DNA from: Halobacteriovorax sp.
Lineage (GTDB): Bacteria > Bdellovibrionota > Bacteriovoracia > Bacteriovoracales > Bacteriovoracaceae
Direction: 5' to 3'
Assembly: GCA_002686115.1 (NCBI GenBank)
Contig: NZAF01000054.1
Location: forward strand, 1-11,430
DNA length: 11,430 bases
This document shows, piece by piece, positions 1 to 6,530 of the stretch; within the stretch, counting starts at the first letter, position 1; the number at the start of each line of letters is the position of its first letter. The notes below the pieces were generated by a model. That model saw nothing but the letters and a program-made list of their open reading frames with translations. It did not search any database and was not told where the DNA came from. Position numbers and translations under genes: made by a program.

Positions 1-999
1 ACTGCCACCACTTGTCGCCCCTGCTCCCATAACAGTATGCATTTCATCAATAAAGAGAATCGCTCTTTCACCATCTTTATGCATTTTCTCTAAATCTTTA
101 ATGACACCTTTAATTCTAGCTTCAAAGTCACCACGAAACTTGGCTCCAGCAACAAGTGAGGCCATATCTAGTGCATATATAGTGGTTTCTTTAAGTACAT
201 CTGGCACATCATCTTCAACGATGAGTTTAGCAAGTCCTTCGACTATCGCCGTTTTACCTACTCCGGCTTCCCCAACAAGGAGAGGGTTATTCTTTCTTCT
301 TCTACATAGTATTTGAATGATTCTTAAAACTTCATCTCTTCTACCAACGAGAGGATCAATCAGGTTCTCATGGGCCTGCTCATTGAGATTAATGGCAAAC
401 TTTTCAAGAAAACTTGCTCCCTTTCCACCCTGAACCTCTTCAGCCTCAGTATCACCATCAACTTCAAGTTGCTTTGGCCCAGCTTCATCAGAAGCACCAA
501 CTGGTCCATGAGATATGGCCCTGACGACATCAAATCTCTCTACCCCTTGCTTTTCTAAAGTATAAAGAGCGTAACTCTCTTTTTCTTGAAACAGTGCCAC
601 AAGAAGATTAATTCCCTTAATTTGCCTCTTTCCAGATGACTGCACATGTATGGCAGCTCTTTGAATCACTCTTTGAAGTGCCATTGATATTTCTGGTTGA
701 TAAAGAATCCCATTCTCCTTAGCAAGCTCTCTAAGCTCATCATTAACAAATTGCTTTTGACTGAGCTCTTTTATCTGCTCATCATTTAAAATGCTAAAGT
801 TTGAATCATCTTTTATAAAATCACTAAGTTCATTTTTGACCTCTTCAACTTCAGCTCCACATTCAATCAGAATCTCCCTCACCTGCTCATCACTAAGCAT
901 AGCAAGAAGGACATTTTCAAGCGTCAGATACTCGTGTTTAAGATCATTCGCCCTTCTGATCGCCTCATTAATTATAACTTCTAACTTTTTTGACATCAT
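1..999 (-). CDS. clpA: ATP-dependent Clp protease ATP-binding subunit ClpA (5' part, runs off left edge)
   Basis: ClpA is the AAA+ unfoldase that threads substrates into ClpP in the cytoplasm. The first 333 codons are present; the frame is open to base 1. Residues ~1-145 form the Clp N-domain (double repeat that docks ClpS), followed by an acidic linker and the first AAA+ module. The DPLVGRRDEVLRIIQ block leads to Walker A GEAGVGKT at 243-250 and Walker B ILFIDEMHT at 314-322. The window ends just after the HTVMGAGATSGGS stretch, so sensor residues, the second AAA+ module and the ClpP-binding loop lie outside. The CRRRKNNPLLVGE stretch and the clpS neighbour favour ClpA over ClpB or ClpC. The start is MMSKK; GGAG at 1008-1011 lies 8 nt before the first ATG, and the second ATG (996) is an alternative. 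clpS ends 5 nt upstream, so the two genes are almost certainly co-transcribed and translationally coupled. Confidence 0.96.
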   Translation of the reverse strand, partial: MMSKKLEVIINEAIRRANDLKHEYLTLENVLLAMLSDEQVREILIECGAEVEEVKNELSDFIKDDSNFSILNDEQIKELSQKQFVNDELRELAKENGILYQPEISMALQRVIQRAAIHVQSSGKRQIKGINLLVALFQEKESYALYTLEKQGVERFDVVRAISHGPVGASDEAGPKQLEVDGDTEAEEVQGGKGASFLEKFAINLNEQAHENLIDPLVGRRDEVLRIIQILCRRRKNNPLLVGEAGVGKTAIVEGLAKLIVEDDVPDVLKETTIYALDMASLVAGAKFRGDFEARIKGVIKDLEKMHKDGERAILFIDEMHTVMGAGATSGGS

Positions 1000-1004
1000 G
1001 CCAT

Positions 1005-1325
1005 TTACTCCGGTTCAATTGTACAAAGAAGTGGATGACCATTCTTCTTTGCTTCGGTGCTTACTTTTTTCATCTTTGTCTCTGCAACCTCGTGTGAATA
1101 AATCCCACATACTCCGTGCCCATCATGGTGCACTTTAAGCATTATGCCAGTGGCCTCTTCAGTCGTTTTTGCAAAAACAGTCTTCAATATATAAACAACA
1201 AACTCCATTGTTGTGTAATCATCATTGTGAAGGAGAACCTTATACTTTGGAGGTCTTTTCACCTTCTTTTTTAAAATAACGCCAGTTTCTCCATCTCCAT
1301 CTTCCTGATTCAATTTCCAATTCAC
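1005..1325 (-). CDS. clpS: ATP-dependent Clp protease adaptor ClpS
   Basis: ClpS delivers N-end-rule substrates to ClpA and redirects ClpAP away from SsrA-tagged proteins. The 106-aa length matches the family. A flexible N-terminal tail of ~24 residues precedes the core, which starts PPKYKVLLHNDDYTTMEF. The residues known in E. coli ClpS to line the N-degron pocket appear at the same numbers: N34, D35, M40 and H66 (in KVHHDG). Basic and small residues near the C-terminus (YSHEVAETK) match the ClpA-contact helix region. The start is GTG, not ATG: AAGGAGAG at 1333-1340 lies 7-9 nt upstream, and no better in-frame ATG is seen. It is followed by clpA, the classic clpS-clpA order. Confidence 0.96.
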   Translation of the reverse strand: MNWKLNQEDGDGETGVILKKKVKRPPKYKVLLHNDDYTTMEFVVYILKTVFAKTTEEATGIMLKVHHDGHGVCGIYSHEVAETKMKKVSTEAKKNGHPLLCTIEPE

Positions 1326-1528
1326 TTTTTTTCTCTCCTTATTAAGTGGTCTGCACTAACGTTTTAATAAAGTTGGTATACAAAATAAAAATGTCAAGAT
1401 TAGTGGAATAAAATTAAGACATTTCAAGACTTTAACCAACCTCACCTTTACAAGTTATTATATCATATTTAGCCTGTAGAGGTCGTGGGATATCAAAAAA
1501 ATGTCCCCATAATCTATAGGAATTTAAT

Positions 1529-2038
1529 ATGAAAAGACTCTTAGAATTTTTTAACCTTAAAGAAGATAAGAAAATCATCAATAATCTCTATGATCGTTTT
1601 CGCGAAGAATTTCCAAATGAAAGTGAAGATGCACTCATTCTCTTCTCATGTGTTGCAGGTCTGATGGCCAGAGTGGCACACGTCGACTTTGAAATTGCAG
1701 ACAGTGAAAAAGAACATATGAAAAATGCTCTTATTCATTGGATGAAGATAGAAAGCAAGAAAGCTGAGATACTTACTAATATATCACTTGAAGAATTAAA
1801 AAACTTACAAGGTATGGATACTCGAAAATTTTGCACTCCTATTGTAGAAACAACTAATGTCGATACACGTTTTGAAATTCTTGAAGCTCTCTTTGAACTA
1901 GCAGCTGCTGACGGAGAGGTTTCAAATGATGAATCTAATGAAATAAGCTTTATTGCCAAGACACTTAATCTAGAAAATAAGTACTTTATTGCAGCGAGAG
2001 CGAATGTGAAGGACTATCTTACCAATCTAAAAAAGTAA
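1529..2038 (+). CDS. TerB-like (tellurite-resistance TerB fold) family protein
   Basis: A 169-aa soluble, helix-rich acidic protein with no signal peptide. Two half-repeats carry the TerB-type signature of a helix, an Asp-rich turn and another helix: VAHVDFEIADSEKE at 49-62 and AAADGEVSNDESNEI at 125-139. Paired acidic turns of this kind are known in the TerB/DjlA N-terminal fold and may bind metal; the function of stand-alone chromosomal members is not established. The start is supported by TAGGA with about 7 nt to the ATG. It is divergent from clpS across a 203-bp gap and convergent with the lipoprotein gene that ends 26 nt beyond it. There is no ter operon around it, so a tellurite-resistance role should not be assumed. 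Confidence 0.7.
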   Translation: MKRLLEFFNLKEDKKIINNLYDRFREEFPNESEDALILFSCVAGLMARVAHVDFEIADSEKEHMKNALIHWMKIESKKAEILTNISLEELKNLQGMDTRKFCTPIVETTNVDTRFEILEALFELAAADGEVSNDESNEISFIAKTLNLENKYFIAARANVKDYLTNLKK

Positions 2039-2064
2039 GACCCAGTAGCTATCACCATTGTTTT

Positions 2065-3702
2065 TTAATAAGCTGTAAAACTTCCCTCATCACAAACAGA
2101 CTTTTCATCAGAGAGTTGCTTTTTATAATCCTCTTTGGCCTTCATTAAAAATTTCTCAAGAGACTGACTTGTGATGGGATTCACGTAAGAATTTTGTCCA
2201 AATGGATCATTCATTTGTAACTCTTGAGCTTGAACTTCACGAAGCTCCATGGCCAGTTGATTTATGTGCTTAAAACTATTTTTAGATTCAATCTTTTCAC
2301 TCTCGCATACATAAGGTCTTATCTCATTATTGATAAGCTTCTTACTAAGTTCCATCTTTGATTTAATAACAGAGAGATCTGACTGAGACTGTCTGTAGAC
2401 AATATATGGTAAGTAAGCACCTTGGTATCTGTTATTTGGATTAAACTCATTTCTAAAGATAAGCGTATTATCTAATTTATAAATATAGTCCTTTACCATC
2501 ATAAGAGCCTCCTTAGATGAGACTTTACTTTCAAAATATTCGATTTTGACCGCTCTTTGCGAATCATTAAAAGAAAACTTTATGTCTAGCTCGTCTGCTA
2601 ATTTCTTCTCAAGCTTTATGACCTCATCATAAACAAGTCTATATCCACTGAAATATAAAACGGCCCTAGCACTATTAACTTTCTGTTTAAGAAAATTCCC
2701 TATATGTGCACCAGAGTAAGAAGAATCATCTCCATTTAAAATCATAGATTCAATATCACTATTTATTTTTTCAAATTTCTTTATAAGACTATCTGCTAGA
2801 CGATAAACTGAAGTAATTTTTTCTTTTTCTGCAGTTGTTAGGGCTCCCCTCTTATCAAGCATGACTTTTCCTGAGAATTTAAAACTTCTATACTCTTTCT
2901 CAGCGTTCGACTGTTTTAAAAATATTCCATTTTCACGAAGAGAATTTAAGCTATCAACAACTTCTCTAAATTCTGGTTTAATAAGACTTGATATGGAGCT
3001 TAAACTTCTTTCGACTGATTTAAAGTATGAAATATAATCTTTATAATACGATGAACTTTTCACGTCTTCATCAAAACGCTTGTTGATATCATTCATTCTT
3101 GCATATTCATTACTTAAGATTTCATAAATTTCCATAAGTTTAGAATCATCTGCCATCACAATTTGACCGTCTTTTAAAGCATCACGAGAATGCAGTTCAC
3201 CAAATACCTCTGCACCGAGAGAATTAAAATTAAGATCAACTCCTAATTCTTGTAATTTATTTTTATTTTCTTCAAAACCATGGGCCTCTACTCTGAATTT
3301 AATCAAATTATTAAATTTTAATGCAGCATCTTTTACTTTTTCTAAATGTTCTAAATCAGCTGCAGAATAAGCTCGAAGCTTCTCCAGTTCCTCAACAGAA
3401 GCTATAAATAAGGGAATTATAAATTCACTAATACTAACGGCCTTATCAATGGCCTCTTCACTTAATGATGAATAAGATAAAACATTTGAATGAAATTCGA
3501 CTTCATTATCAATATTTTGATAAACAGATACATCGTTTTTAGAAAGAAGTGCTTCATCAAGCTTTGAAATATCATCTTCTGCCGATATAGGAGTTATTTC
3601 TTCATATGAATATTCTTCAACGTAAGTATCTGTTTGAACATCTCCAGAACATGAGCTTAAGGCAATCATCAAAACTGGTAATAGAATCATCATCTTATTC
3701 AT
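2065..3702 (-). CDS. Large helical lipoprotein of unknown function (545 aa)
   Basis: The N-terminus MNKMMILLPVLMIALSSC is a lipoprotein signal peptide: short basic n-region, hydrophobic core and lipobox L15-S16-S17-C18. The mature chain is therefore predicted to be lipid-anchored from C18; Ser at +2 gives no inner-membrane retention signal under the E. coli rule, so outer membrane is the default guess. The rest is hydrophilic, rich in Lys, Glu, Ser and Leu, and appears mostly helical with several heptad-like stretches (for example ~190-245 and ~285-320). No catalytic motif was recognised. Some helical lipoprotein families (DUF3829-like) have similar composition, but I cannot assign it. AAGG lies 8 nt before the start. 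It follows the 256-aa lipoprotein gene by 69 nt with no hairpin visible between them, so read-through from the sigma-54-type promoter is plausible. Confidence 0.8.
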   Translation of the reverse strand: MNKMMILLPVLMIALSSCSGDVQTDTYVEEYSYEEITPISAEDDISKLDEALLSKNDVSVYQNIDNEVEFHSNVLSYSSLSEEAIDKAVSISEFIIPLFIASVEELEKLRAYSAADLEHLEKVKDAALKFNNLIKFRVEAHGFEENKNKLQELGVDLNFNSLGAEVFGELHSRDALKDGQIVMADDSKLMEIYEILSNEYARMNDINKRFDEDVKSSSYYKDYISYFKSVERSLSSISSLIKPEFREVVDSLNSLRENGIFLKQSNAEKEYRSFKFSGKVMLDKRGALTTAEKEKITSVYRLADSLIKKFEKINSDIESMILNGDDSSYSGAHIGNFLKQKVNSARAVLYFSGYRLVYDEVIKLEKKLADELDIKFSFNDSQRAVKIEYFESKVSSKEALMMVKDYIYKLDNTLIFRNEFNPNNRYQGAYLPYIVYRQSQSDLSVIKSKMELSKKLINNEIRPYVCESEKIESKNSFKHINQLAMELREVQAQELQMNDPFGQNSYVNPITSQSLEKFLMKAKEDYKKQLSDEKSVCDEGSFTAY

Positions 3703-3771
3703 TTTTATATCCTTATCATATTTATTTACACTTACTTTATTAACTAGCTTAATTTTATTCTTATGAACTTA

Positions 3772-4542
3772 CTAAGGTATCTTTGGTATTTTCATACGCA
3801 CTTTTAAATCCATAGCCGAATGCTTACAGTCTGACCCATCATTATCCCCTGAGATGATAAGATTTAAGACATGAGTCTGCTTTTGCTCATCATTTGCTCC
3901 AAGAGCAAAGACATTTTGTACGACTTCATCAACAATATGGATTCTCATCTCTCCAGTTCTTTGAGTTTGTGGCACAATACAAGTAGATCCAACCTCACTG
4001 CCAAGACAAAAGCGATTCTTGTCACTATTATCAAACTTCTGATTAACAAGAAGCTCCCAATCAAACTGAGGAATATCAGTTCCAGGAACCATAAGATCAG
4101 TCATATGATCCGGAAAAGAACTAAAAATAATAGAGTTATTTAAAGTTAAGTAAAGGTGATCATCATACTTAAAAACATCTCTTTCTGATGTAATTTCCAG
4201 AGAACATATTGTTGCGTTATCAGGTAATGTAAAGCCGATTGGTGTTTCTTTCTTTGCTCTTGTAAAACTATTTTTCTTACTTAAATTTTCACCTATTCCC
4301 CATTCACAAACATTAGTAGATTCAGGAATTGAGACATCTACGACAACTTCTTCTAATTCACTAGAACAATCGTAAATAACTTCTTCTTCAACGACCTCAA
4401 GATTCTCTGGCCTCTCTTTTATTGGCGCAACAGGATTCGTAGGAAGAGGAGTTGCTTCTAAATCTTGAGCTGGAAAGAACTGATCATCTCCACCACATGA
4501 AATAAGTGTACTTAATAATACTAATAATATTAGATTCCTCAT
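3772..4542 (-). CDS. Lipoprotein of unknown function, expressed from copy-A sigma-54-type promoter
   Basis: A 256-aa protein starting MRNLILLVLLSTLISC, a lipoprotein signal peptide with lipobox L13-I14-S15-C16. After the Cys comes a Pro/Glu-rich linker, then a domain with many short alternating hydrophobic stretches suggesting a beta-sandwich, with paired cysteines that could form periplasmic disulfides. No family was recognised. Two ATGs are adjacent: the one at 4542 lies 5 nt from the last G of the GGGGG tract, whereas 4545 would leave only 2 nt, so 4542 is preferred. A longer reading from a TTG at 4596 is unlikely because that TTG is part of the -24 element and would hide the signal peptide. 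The last 25 codons recur as a remnant at 5893-5970, showing the gene was once duplicated. Confidence 0.82.
   Translation of the reverse strand: MRNLILLVLLSTLISCGGDDQFFPAQDLEATPLPTNPVAPIKERPENLEVVEEEVIYDCSSELEEVVVDVSIPESTNVCEWGIGENLSKKNSFTRAKKETPIGFTLPDNATICSLEITSERDVFKYDDHLYLTLNNSIIFSSFPDHMTDLMVPGTDIPQFDWELLVNQKFDNSDKNRFCLGSEVGSTCIVPQTQRTGEMRIHIVDEVVQNVFALGANDEQKQTHVLNLIISGDNDGSDCKHSAMDLKVRMKIPKIP
3773..3849 (-). repeat. Direct repeat, 3' coding segment (functional copy)
   Basis: This is the 3' end of the 256-aa lipoprotein gene. It aligns without gaps to 5894-5970 at an offset of 2121 bp, with 14 differences in 77 bases by hand count. The upstream end of the match is the GGGGATA microhomology (3843-3849) where the other copy is joined to the promoter segment. 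Confidence 0.85.
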
Positions 4543-4577
4543 CATATCCCCCAAGATAATTAAATATAAATAAACAT

Positions 4578-4596
4578 TGTGCACTTTCGATGCCAA
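4578..4596 (-). promoter_or_regulatory. Sigma-54-type (-24/-12) promoter, copy A
   Basis: On the minus strand TTGGCA (4596-4591) is followed by GTGCA (4584-4580), with exactly 10 nt between the invariant GG and GC. This fits the RpoN consensus (YTGGCAC...TTGCW) apart from T for C after TGGCA and G for T before TGC. The predicted transcription start is near 4569, giving a 5' UTR of about 25 nt before the lipoprotein start. The element is unchanged in copy B although the surrounding DNA has some substitutions. No rpoN or enhancer-binding protein gene is in the window. Confidence 0.6.
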
Positions 4597-4637
4597 ATAA
4601 GGTGATTTAATTTAAGGGACTTAGTTAAAGATAATCT

Positions 4638-4652
4638 GTCTAATATTTAGAC
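4638..4652. promoter_or_regulatory. Inverted repeat, candidate enhancer-binding-protein site, copy A
   Basis: GTCTAA-TAT-TTAGAC has perfect 6-bp arms with a 3-bp spacer, centred about 76 nt upstream of the predicted sigma-54 transcription start. That is a usual distance for an upstream activator site. A second small symmetric element, AGAT-A-ATCT (4629-4637), adjoins it. The arms are identical in copy B and only the spacer differs. Confidence 0.5.
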
Positions 4653-4674
4653 TGTATAGTTTTTAGCCATCATA

Positions 4675-4719
4675 AAAAAATAAAATGCCAGTGTATTTCA
4701 ACTTTAAATTTCACTGGCA
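4675..4719 (-). terminator. Rho-independent terminator after the 374-aa exported protein gene
   Basis: On the minus strand TGCCAGTG and CACTGGCA form a perfect 8-bp stem (4719-4712 with 4693-4686) around an 18-nt A/T-rich loop. It is followed at once by a T-rich tail with TTTT and a run of seven T. It begins 18 nt past the stop codon of the upstream gene and ends just before the copy-A promoter module, insulating the two units. Confidence 0.8.
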
Positions 4720-4736
4720 CTTCACTCTATATAGAA

Positions 4737-5861
4737 CTATTTATTTCTTGATTGTCTAAGAAGAGGCTCATAAATAGCTGAAGAAATATCTTGAGCTTTC
4801 TCTCTTCTTGGTGATGTTATGACATTATCATCTAATCCAAGACCAAGAAAAGTTGTAAACTCATTCTCCGATCCTTTTCTAGTAATTGAACCAATCTCTA
4901 CCATTCCAATTCCGATTGTATAATAACTTTCATCTCTATAATTATAAAAACTATCCACACATATTTCTTTCGCCTCACTTTCAGGAGCAAAACGTCTTAC
5001 ATAACTTTGAGTCAATTGAACGTCATAATTGTCTTCAACATTAAAAATATTAAAGTCACTAACAACTTCTGTAACACGTCCAGTTAGAATATTGTAAGTA
5101 TATTCTTTTCCATTTCTTTCAACACTAATAACTGTTGAATCAATCGAATTTTTAACCATGGTATTGAAATCAGTACTACTGAATGTTCTTCCACTTTCTT
5201 TAACTAAGTCTGATGCCTCTTTTAACATTTTTTTATAATTACTCTTTGTATAGTTCCGTCGATAATTTCCTGCAATTATGCTCAAATCAAGCTTGAACAT
5301 TTCTGCTCTAAGCTCGTCTAAGCCTCTTAAACGTCTATCTGTATTTTCATATTTATTTTTTTCGATTAGATCATTCTTAACTTCATCACTCCCAAGAATA
5401 CTGAAGTTATGAATTCCTATATTGTCTACAATGCCGCTCACCAATAAATCATAACTGAAGTCTCCATCATCTGAGAGCCCTACTAAGTCTTCTTGTTGAA
5501 GTTGACTTAAAACAGTCTCTAACGCCTTATTATCCTCGCATTTAGTTTCAAGGCATCTTTCTAGTAACTTCGTAGTAAAAAGTTCATCTTTCTGCTTCAT
5601 ATACTTAGAAAGCTCTTCTAAATATTTTCTTCGATAACTTTCTAAATTTCCACCAAGCATCTTTTCAATATCTTGTATGTGCTCTTTTGTGATGTCATCT
5701 TCTACTAAGCTTTGTTTAGCTCTTTCAACAGTGATATCCATGTACTCTTTACATCCAACCATTAATATGTCGTTAGAAAAATTGATCGCTTCATCATACA
5801 TTGCCTGATCAGCAAAAACTGATGAGCTTAATAAAAATAAAGAAAATAGAAACCTATTCAT
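4737..5861 (-). CDS. Sec-exported protein of unknown function (374 aa)
   Basis: MNRFLFSLFLLSSSVFA-DQ is a typical Sec signal peptide with predicted signal peptidase I cleavage after A17 and no lipobox Cys. The mature protein has a helical, charged N-terminal half (~20-230) and a more beta-like C-terminal part (~240-345) with repeated short hydrophobic stretches and GIGMVEIG. Four cysteines (C37, C103, C108, C301) would allow two disulfides. No family was recognised. The start has a run of seven G (5864-5870) ending 2 nt before ATG in place of a normal AGGAGG. Its apparent promoter is the copy-B sigma-54-type element ~130 bp upstream, with the lipoprotein remnant in the leader. Its transcript ends at the hairpin 4675-4719. 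Confidence 0.8.
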   Translation of the reverse strand: MNRFLFSLFLLSSSVFADQAMYDEAINFSNDILMVGCKEYMDITVERAKQSLVEDDITKEHIQDIEKMLGGNLESYRRKYLEELSKYMKQKDELFTTKLLERCLETKCEDNKALETVLSQLQQEDLVGLSDDGDFSYDLLVSGIVDNIGIHNFSILGSDEVKNDLIEKNKYENTDRRLRGLDELRAEMFKLDLSIIAGNYRRNYTKSNYKKMLKEASDLVKESGRTFSSTDFNTMVKNSIDSTVISVERNGKEYTYNILTGRVTEVVSDFNIFNVEDNYDVQLTQSYVRRFAPESEAKEICVDSFYNYRDESYYTIGIGMVEIGSITRKGSENEFTTFLGLGLDDNVITSPRREKAQDISSAIYEPLLRQSRNK

Positions 5862-5892
5862 AACCCCCCCAGGAATATTTAATATTTATTAA

Positions 5893-5970
5893 TTAAGGTA
5901 TTTTTGAAATCTTCATCCTAACTTTTAACTTAATGGCCGAATGCTTATGGTCTGCCCCATCATTATCCCC
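5893..5970 (-). pseudogene. 3' remnant of a second copy of the lipoprotein gene
   Basis: Read on the minus strand this segment encodes DNDGADHKHSAIKLKVRMKI SKIP and a TAA stop, against DNDGSDCKHSAMDLKVRMKI PKIP in the intact gene. Five residues differ, six codons differ only synonymously, and there are no indels; this pattern suggests divergence while still coding. The rest of the gene is missing: at GGGGATA the remnant joins directly to the 5' leader, with a 702-bp deletion inferred from the change in repeat offset (2121 versus 1419). No start codon lies in the old frame. It now forms part of the leader of the 374-aa gene. Confidence 0.85.
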
Positions 5971-5996
5971 CAAGATAATTAAATATAAATAAATAA

Positions 5997-6015
5997 TGTG
6001 CACTTTCGATGCCAA
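5997..6015 (-). promoter_or_regulatory. Sigma-54-type (-24/-12) promoter, copy B
   Basis: TTGGCA (6015-6010) and GTGCA (6003-5999) have the same 10-nt GG-to-GC spacing as copy A. Predicted transcription start is near 5988, giving a leader of about 127 nt for the 374-aa exported protein gene. That leader holds the lipoprotein remnant. No other promoter was evident between here and that gene. Confidence 0.57.
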
Positions 6016-6056
6016 ATAAGGTGACTTAATTTAAGGGACTTAGTTAAAGATAATCT

Positions 6057-6071
6057 GTCTAAAATTTAGAC
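6057..6071. promoter_or_regulatory. Inverted repeat, candidate enhancer-binding-protein site, copy B
   Basis: GTCTAA-AAT-TTAGAC has the same arms and position relative to the -24/-12 element as copy A, with one base changed in the spacer only. Conservation of arms and spacing supports a protein-binding site over chance symmetry. Confidence 0.48.
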
Positions 6072-6100
6072 TGTATAGTTTTTAGCCATGGTGAAAAAAT

Positions 6101-6442
6101 TCAAGGACAAGCAATACGAATTGAATTCGCATAGATAACAGGTGCAAATTCAGATAATTTCATACGTCCAGGAGCTCCAGGGAGTGGTAGATTCATTGGA
6201 TATTGTATAGAGACTTCATTACTAGAGAAGTTTAAAAAGTAATACCATCCATTTTCTTTTTTGAAGAACTCAAATTTATTGCTAACTTCTCTTAAGCTTG
6301 GAAGCTTTCTTCTATCTGCACAATAGGTCTTTACATAACGCTCAACTTCAATTGCATCTTCTATTCTTAAAAAGTCTTTAAAGGCCAAGTATGAGGTGAT
6401 AATACTAAATACTATGGCGCAAATGATCATAAATAACTTCAT
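6101..6442 (-). CDS. Small membrane-anchored or exported protein of unknown function (113 aa)
   Basis: One hydrophobic segment at residues ~3-21 (MKLFMIICAIVFSIITSYLAF) is followed by a soluble domain facing the periplasm. C41 and the near-terminal C112 could form a disulfide. The layout of hydrophobic helix, continuing amphipathic helix, YVKTYCADRRKLPS and a short beta-rich tail recalls type II secretion/type IV pseudopilins. However, there is no prepilin peptidase site (G followed by F/M-T-L-x-E), so this is only a resemblance. The start is backed by AGG/GGGA a few nt upstream. It is divergent from fxsA with an 88-bp gap. Its stop codon lies 11 bp before the copy-B promoter module, with a T-run but no convincing hairpin, so some read-through into the 374-aa gene is possible. 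Confidence 0.65.
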   Translation of the reverse strand: MKLFMIICAIVFSIITSYLAFKDFLRIEDAIEVERYVKTYCADRRKLPSLREVSNKFEFFKKENGWYYFLNFSSNEVSIQYPMNLPLPGAPGRMKLSEFAPVIYANSIRIACP

Positions 6443-6479
6443 ACTTCCCTACCTAAGATACTGAAATCAGAGCTTTAGC

Positions 6480-6507
6480 TTGACATTAATAACTTTAATA
6501 CCATCAT
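6480..6507 (+). promoter_or_regulatory. Possible sigma-70-type promoter for the fxsA operon
   Basis: A consensus -35 TTGACA (6480-6485) is followed 16 nt later by CATCAT (6502-6507), which matches the -10 consensus at four of six positions. The implied start of transcription lies shortly before the AAAGGA ribosome binding site of fxsA. The -10 is weak, so this is tentative. Confidence 0.3.
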
Positions 6508-6530
6508 TAACGTATTACAAAGGAATTTAA

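Larger units (their letters stand above)
4546..4670 (-). repeat. 125-bp promoter-module direct repeat, copy A
   Basis: The block aligns without gaps to 5965-6089 at an offset of 1419 bp, with only 4 differences in 125 bases by hand count. It contains the RBS region, the -24/-12 promoter and the upstream inverted repeat. Similarity fades into a T-rich stretch beyond 4670, which in copy A is the tail of the preceding terminator. Confidence 0.93.
5965..6089 (-). repeat. 125-bp promoter-module direct repeat, copy B
   Basis: This is the partner of 4546-4670, with 4 substitutions and no indels. Two substitutions lie just downstream of the -12 element, one between promoter and inverted repeat, and one in the inverted-repeat spacer. 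It ends 11 bp before the stop codon of the 113-aa gene. Confidence 0.93.

Noticed and set aside
1392..1427. Promoter for clpS built on TTGACA (1397-1392) or TTGAAA (1427-1422), minus strand
   Set aside because: The -35-like boxes are good but no -10 hexamer lies at normal spacing, so a promoter cannot be placed with confidence.
1485..1510. Small hairpin GGGATA...TGTCCC upstream of the TerB-like gene
   Set aside because: It has a six-pair stem including a G-U pair and an A-rich loop. There is no T-tract and no link to a known regulator; chance is likely.
2039..2066. Terminator between the convergent TerB-like and 545-aa lipoprotein genes
   Set aside because: A run of six T is present but no convincing stem lies before it on either strand.
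4543..4596. N-terminal extension of the 256-aa lipoprotein from a TTG at 4596
   Set aside because: The extension would place ~18 residues before a perfect lipoprotein signal peptide, and the TTG coincides with the -24 promoter element. The ATG at 4542 (or 4545) is the natural start.
4596..4640. IHF site between the inverted repeat and the -24 element
   Set aside because: The best match (AATCACCTTATTT) misses consensus positions and is changed in copy B.
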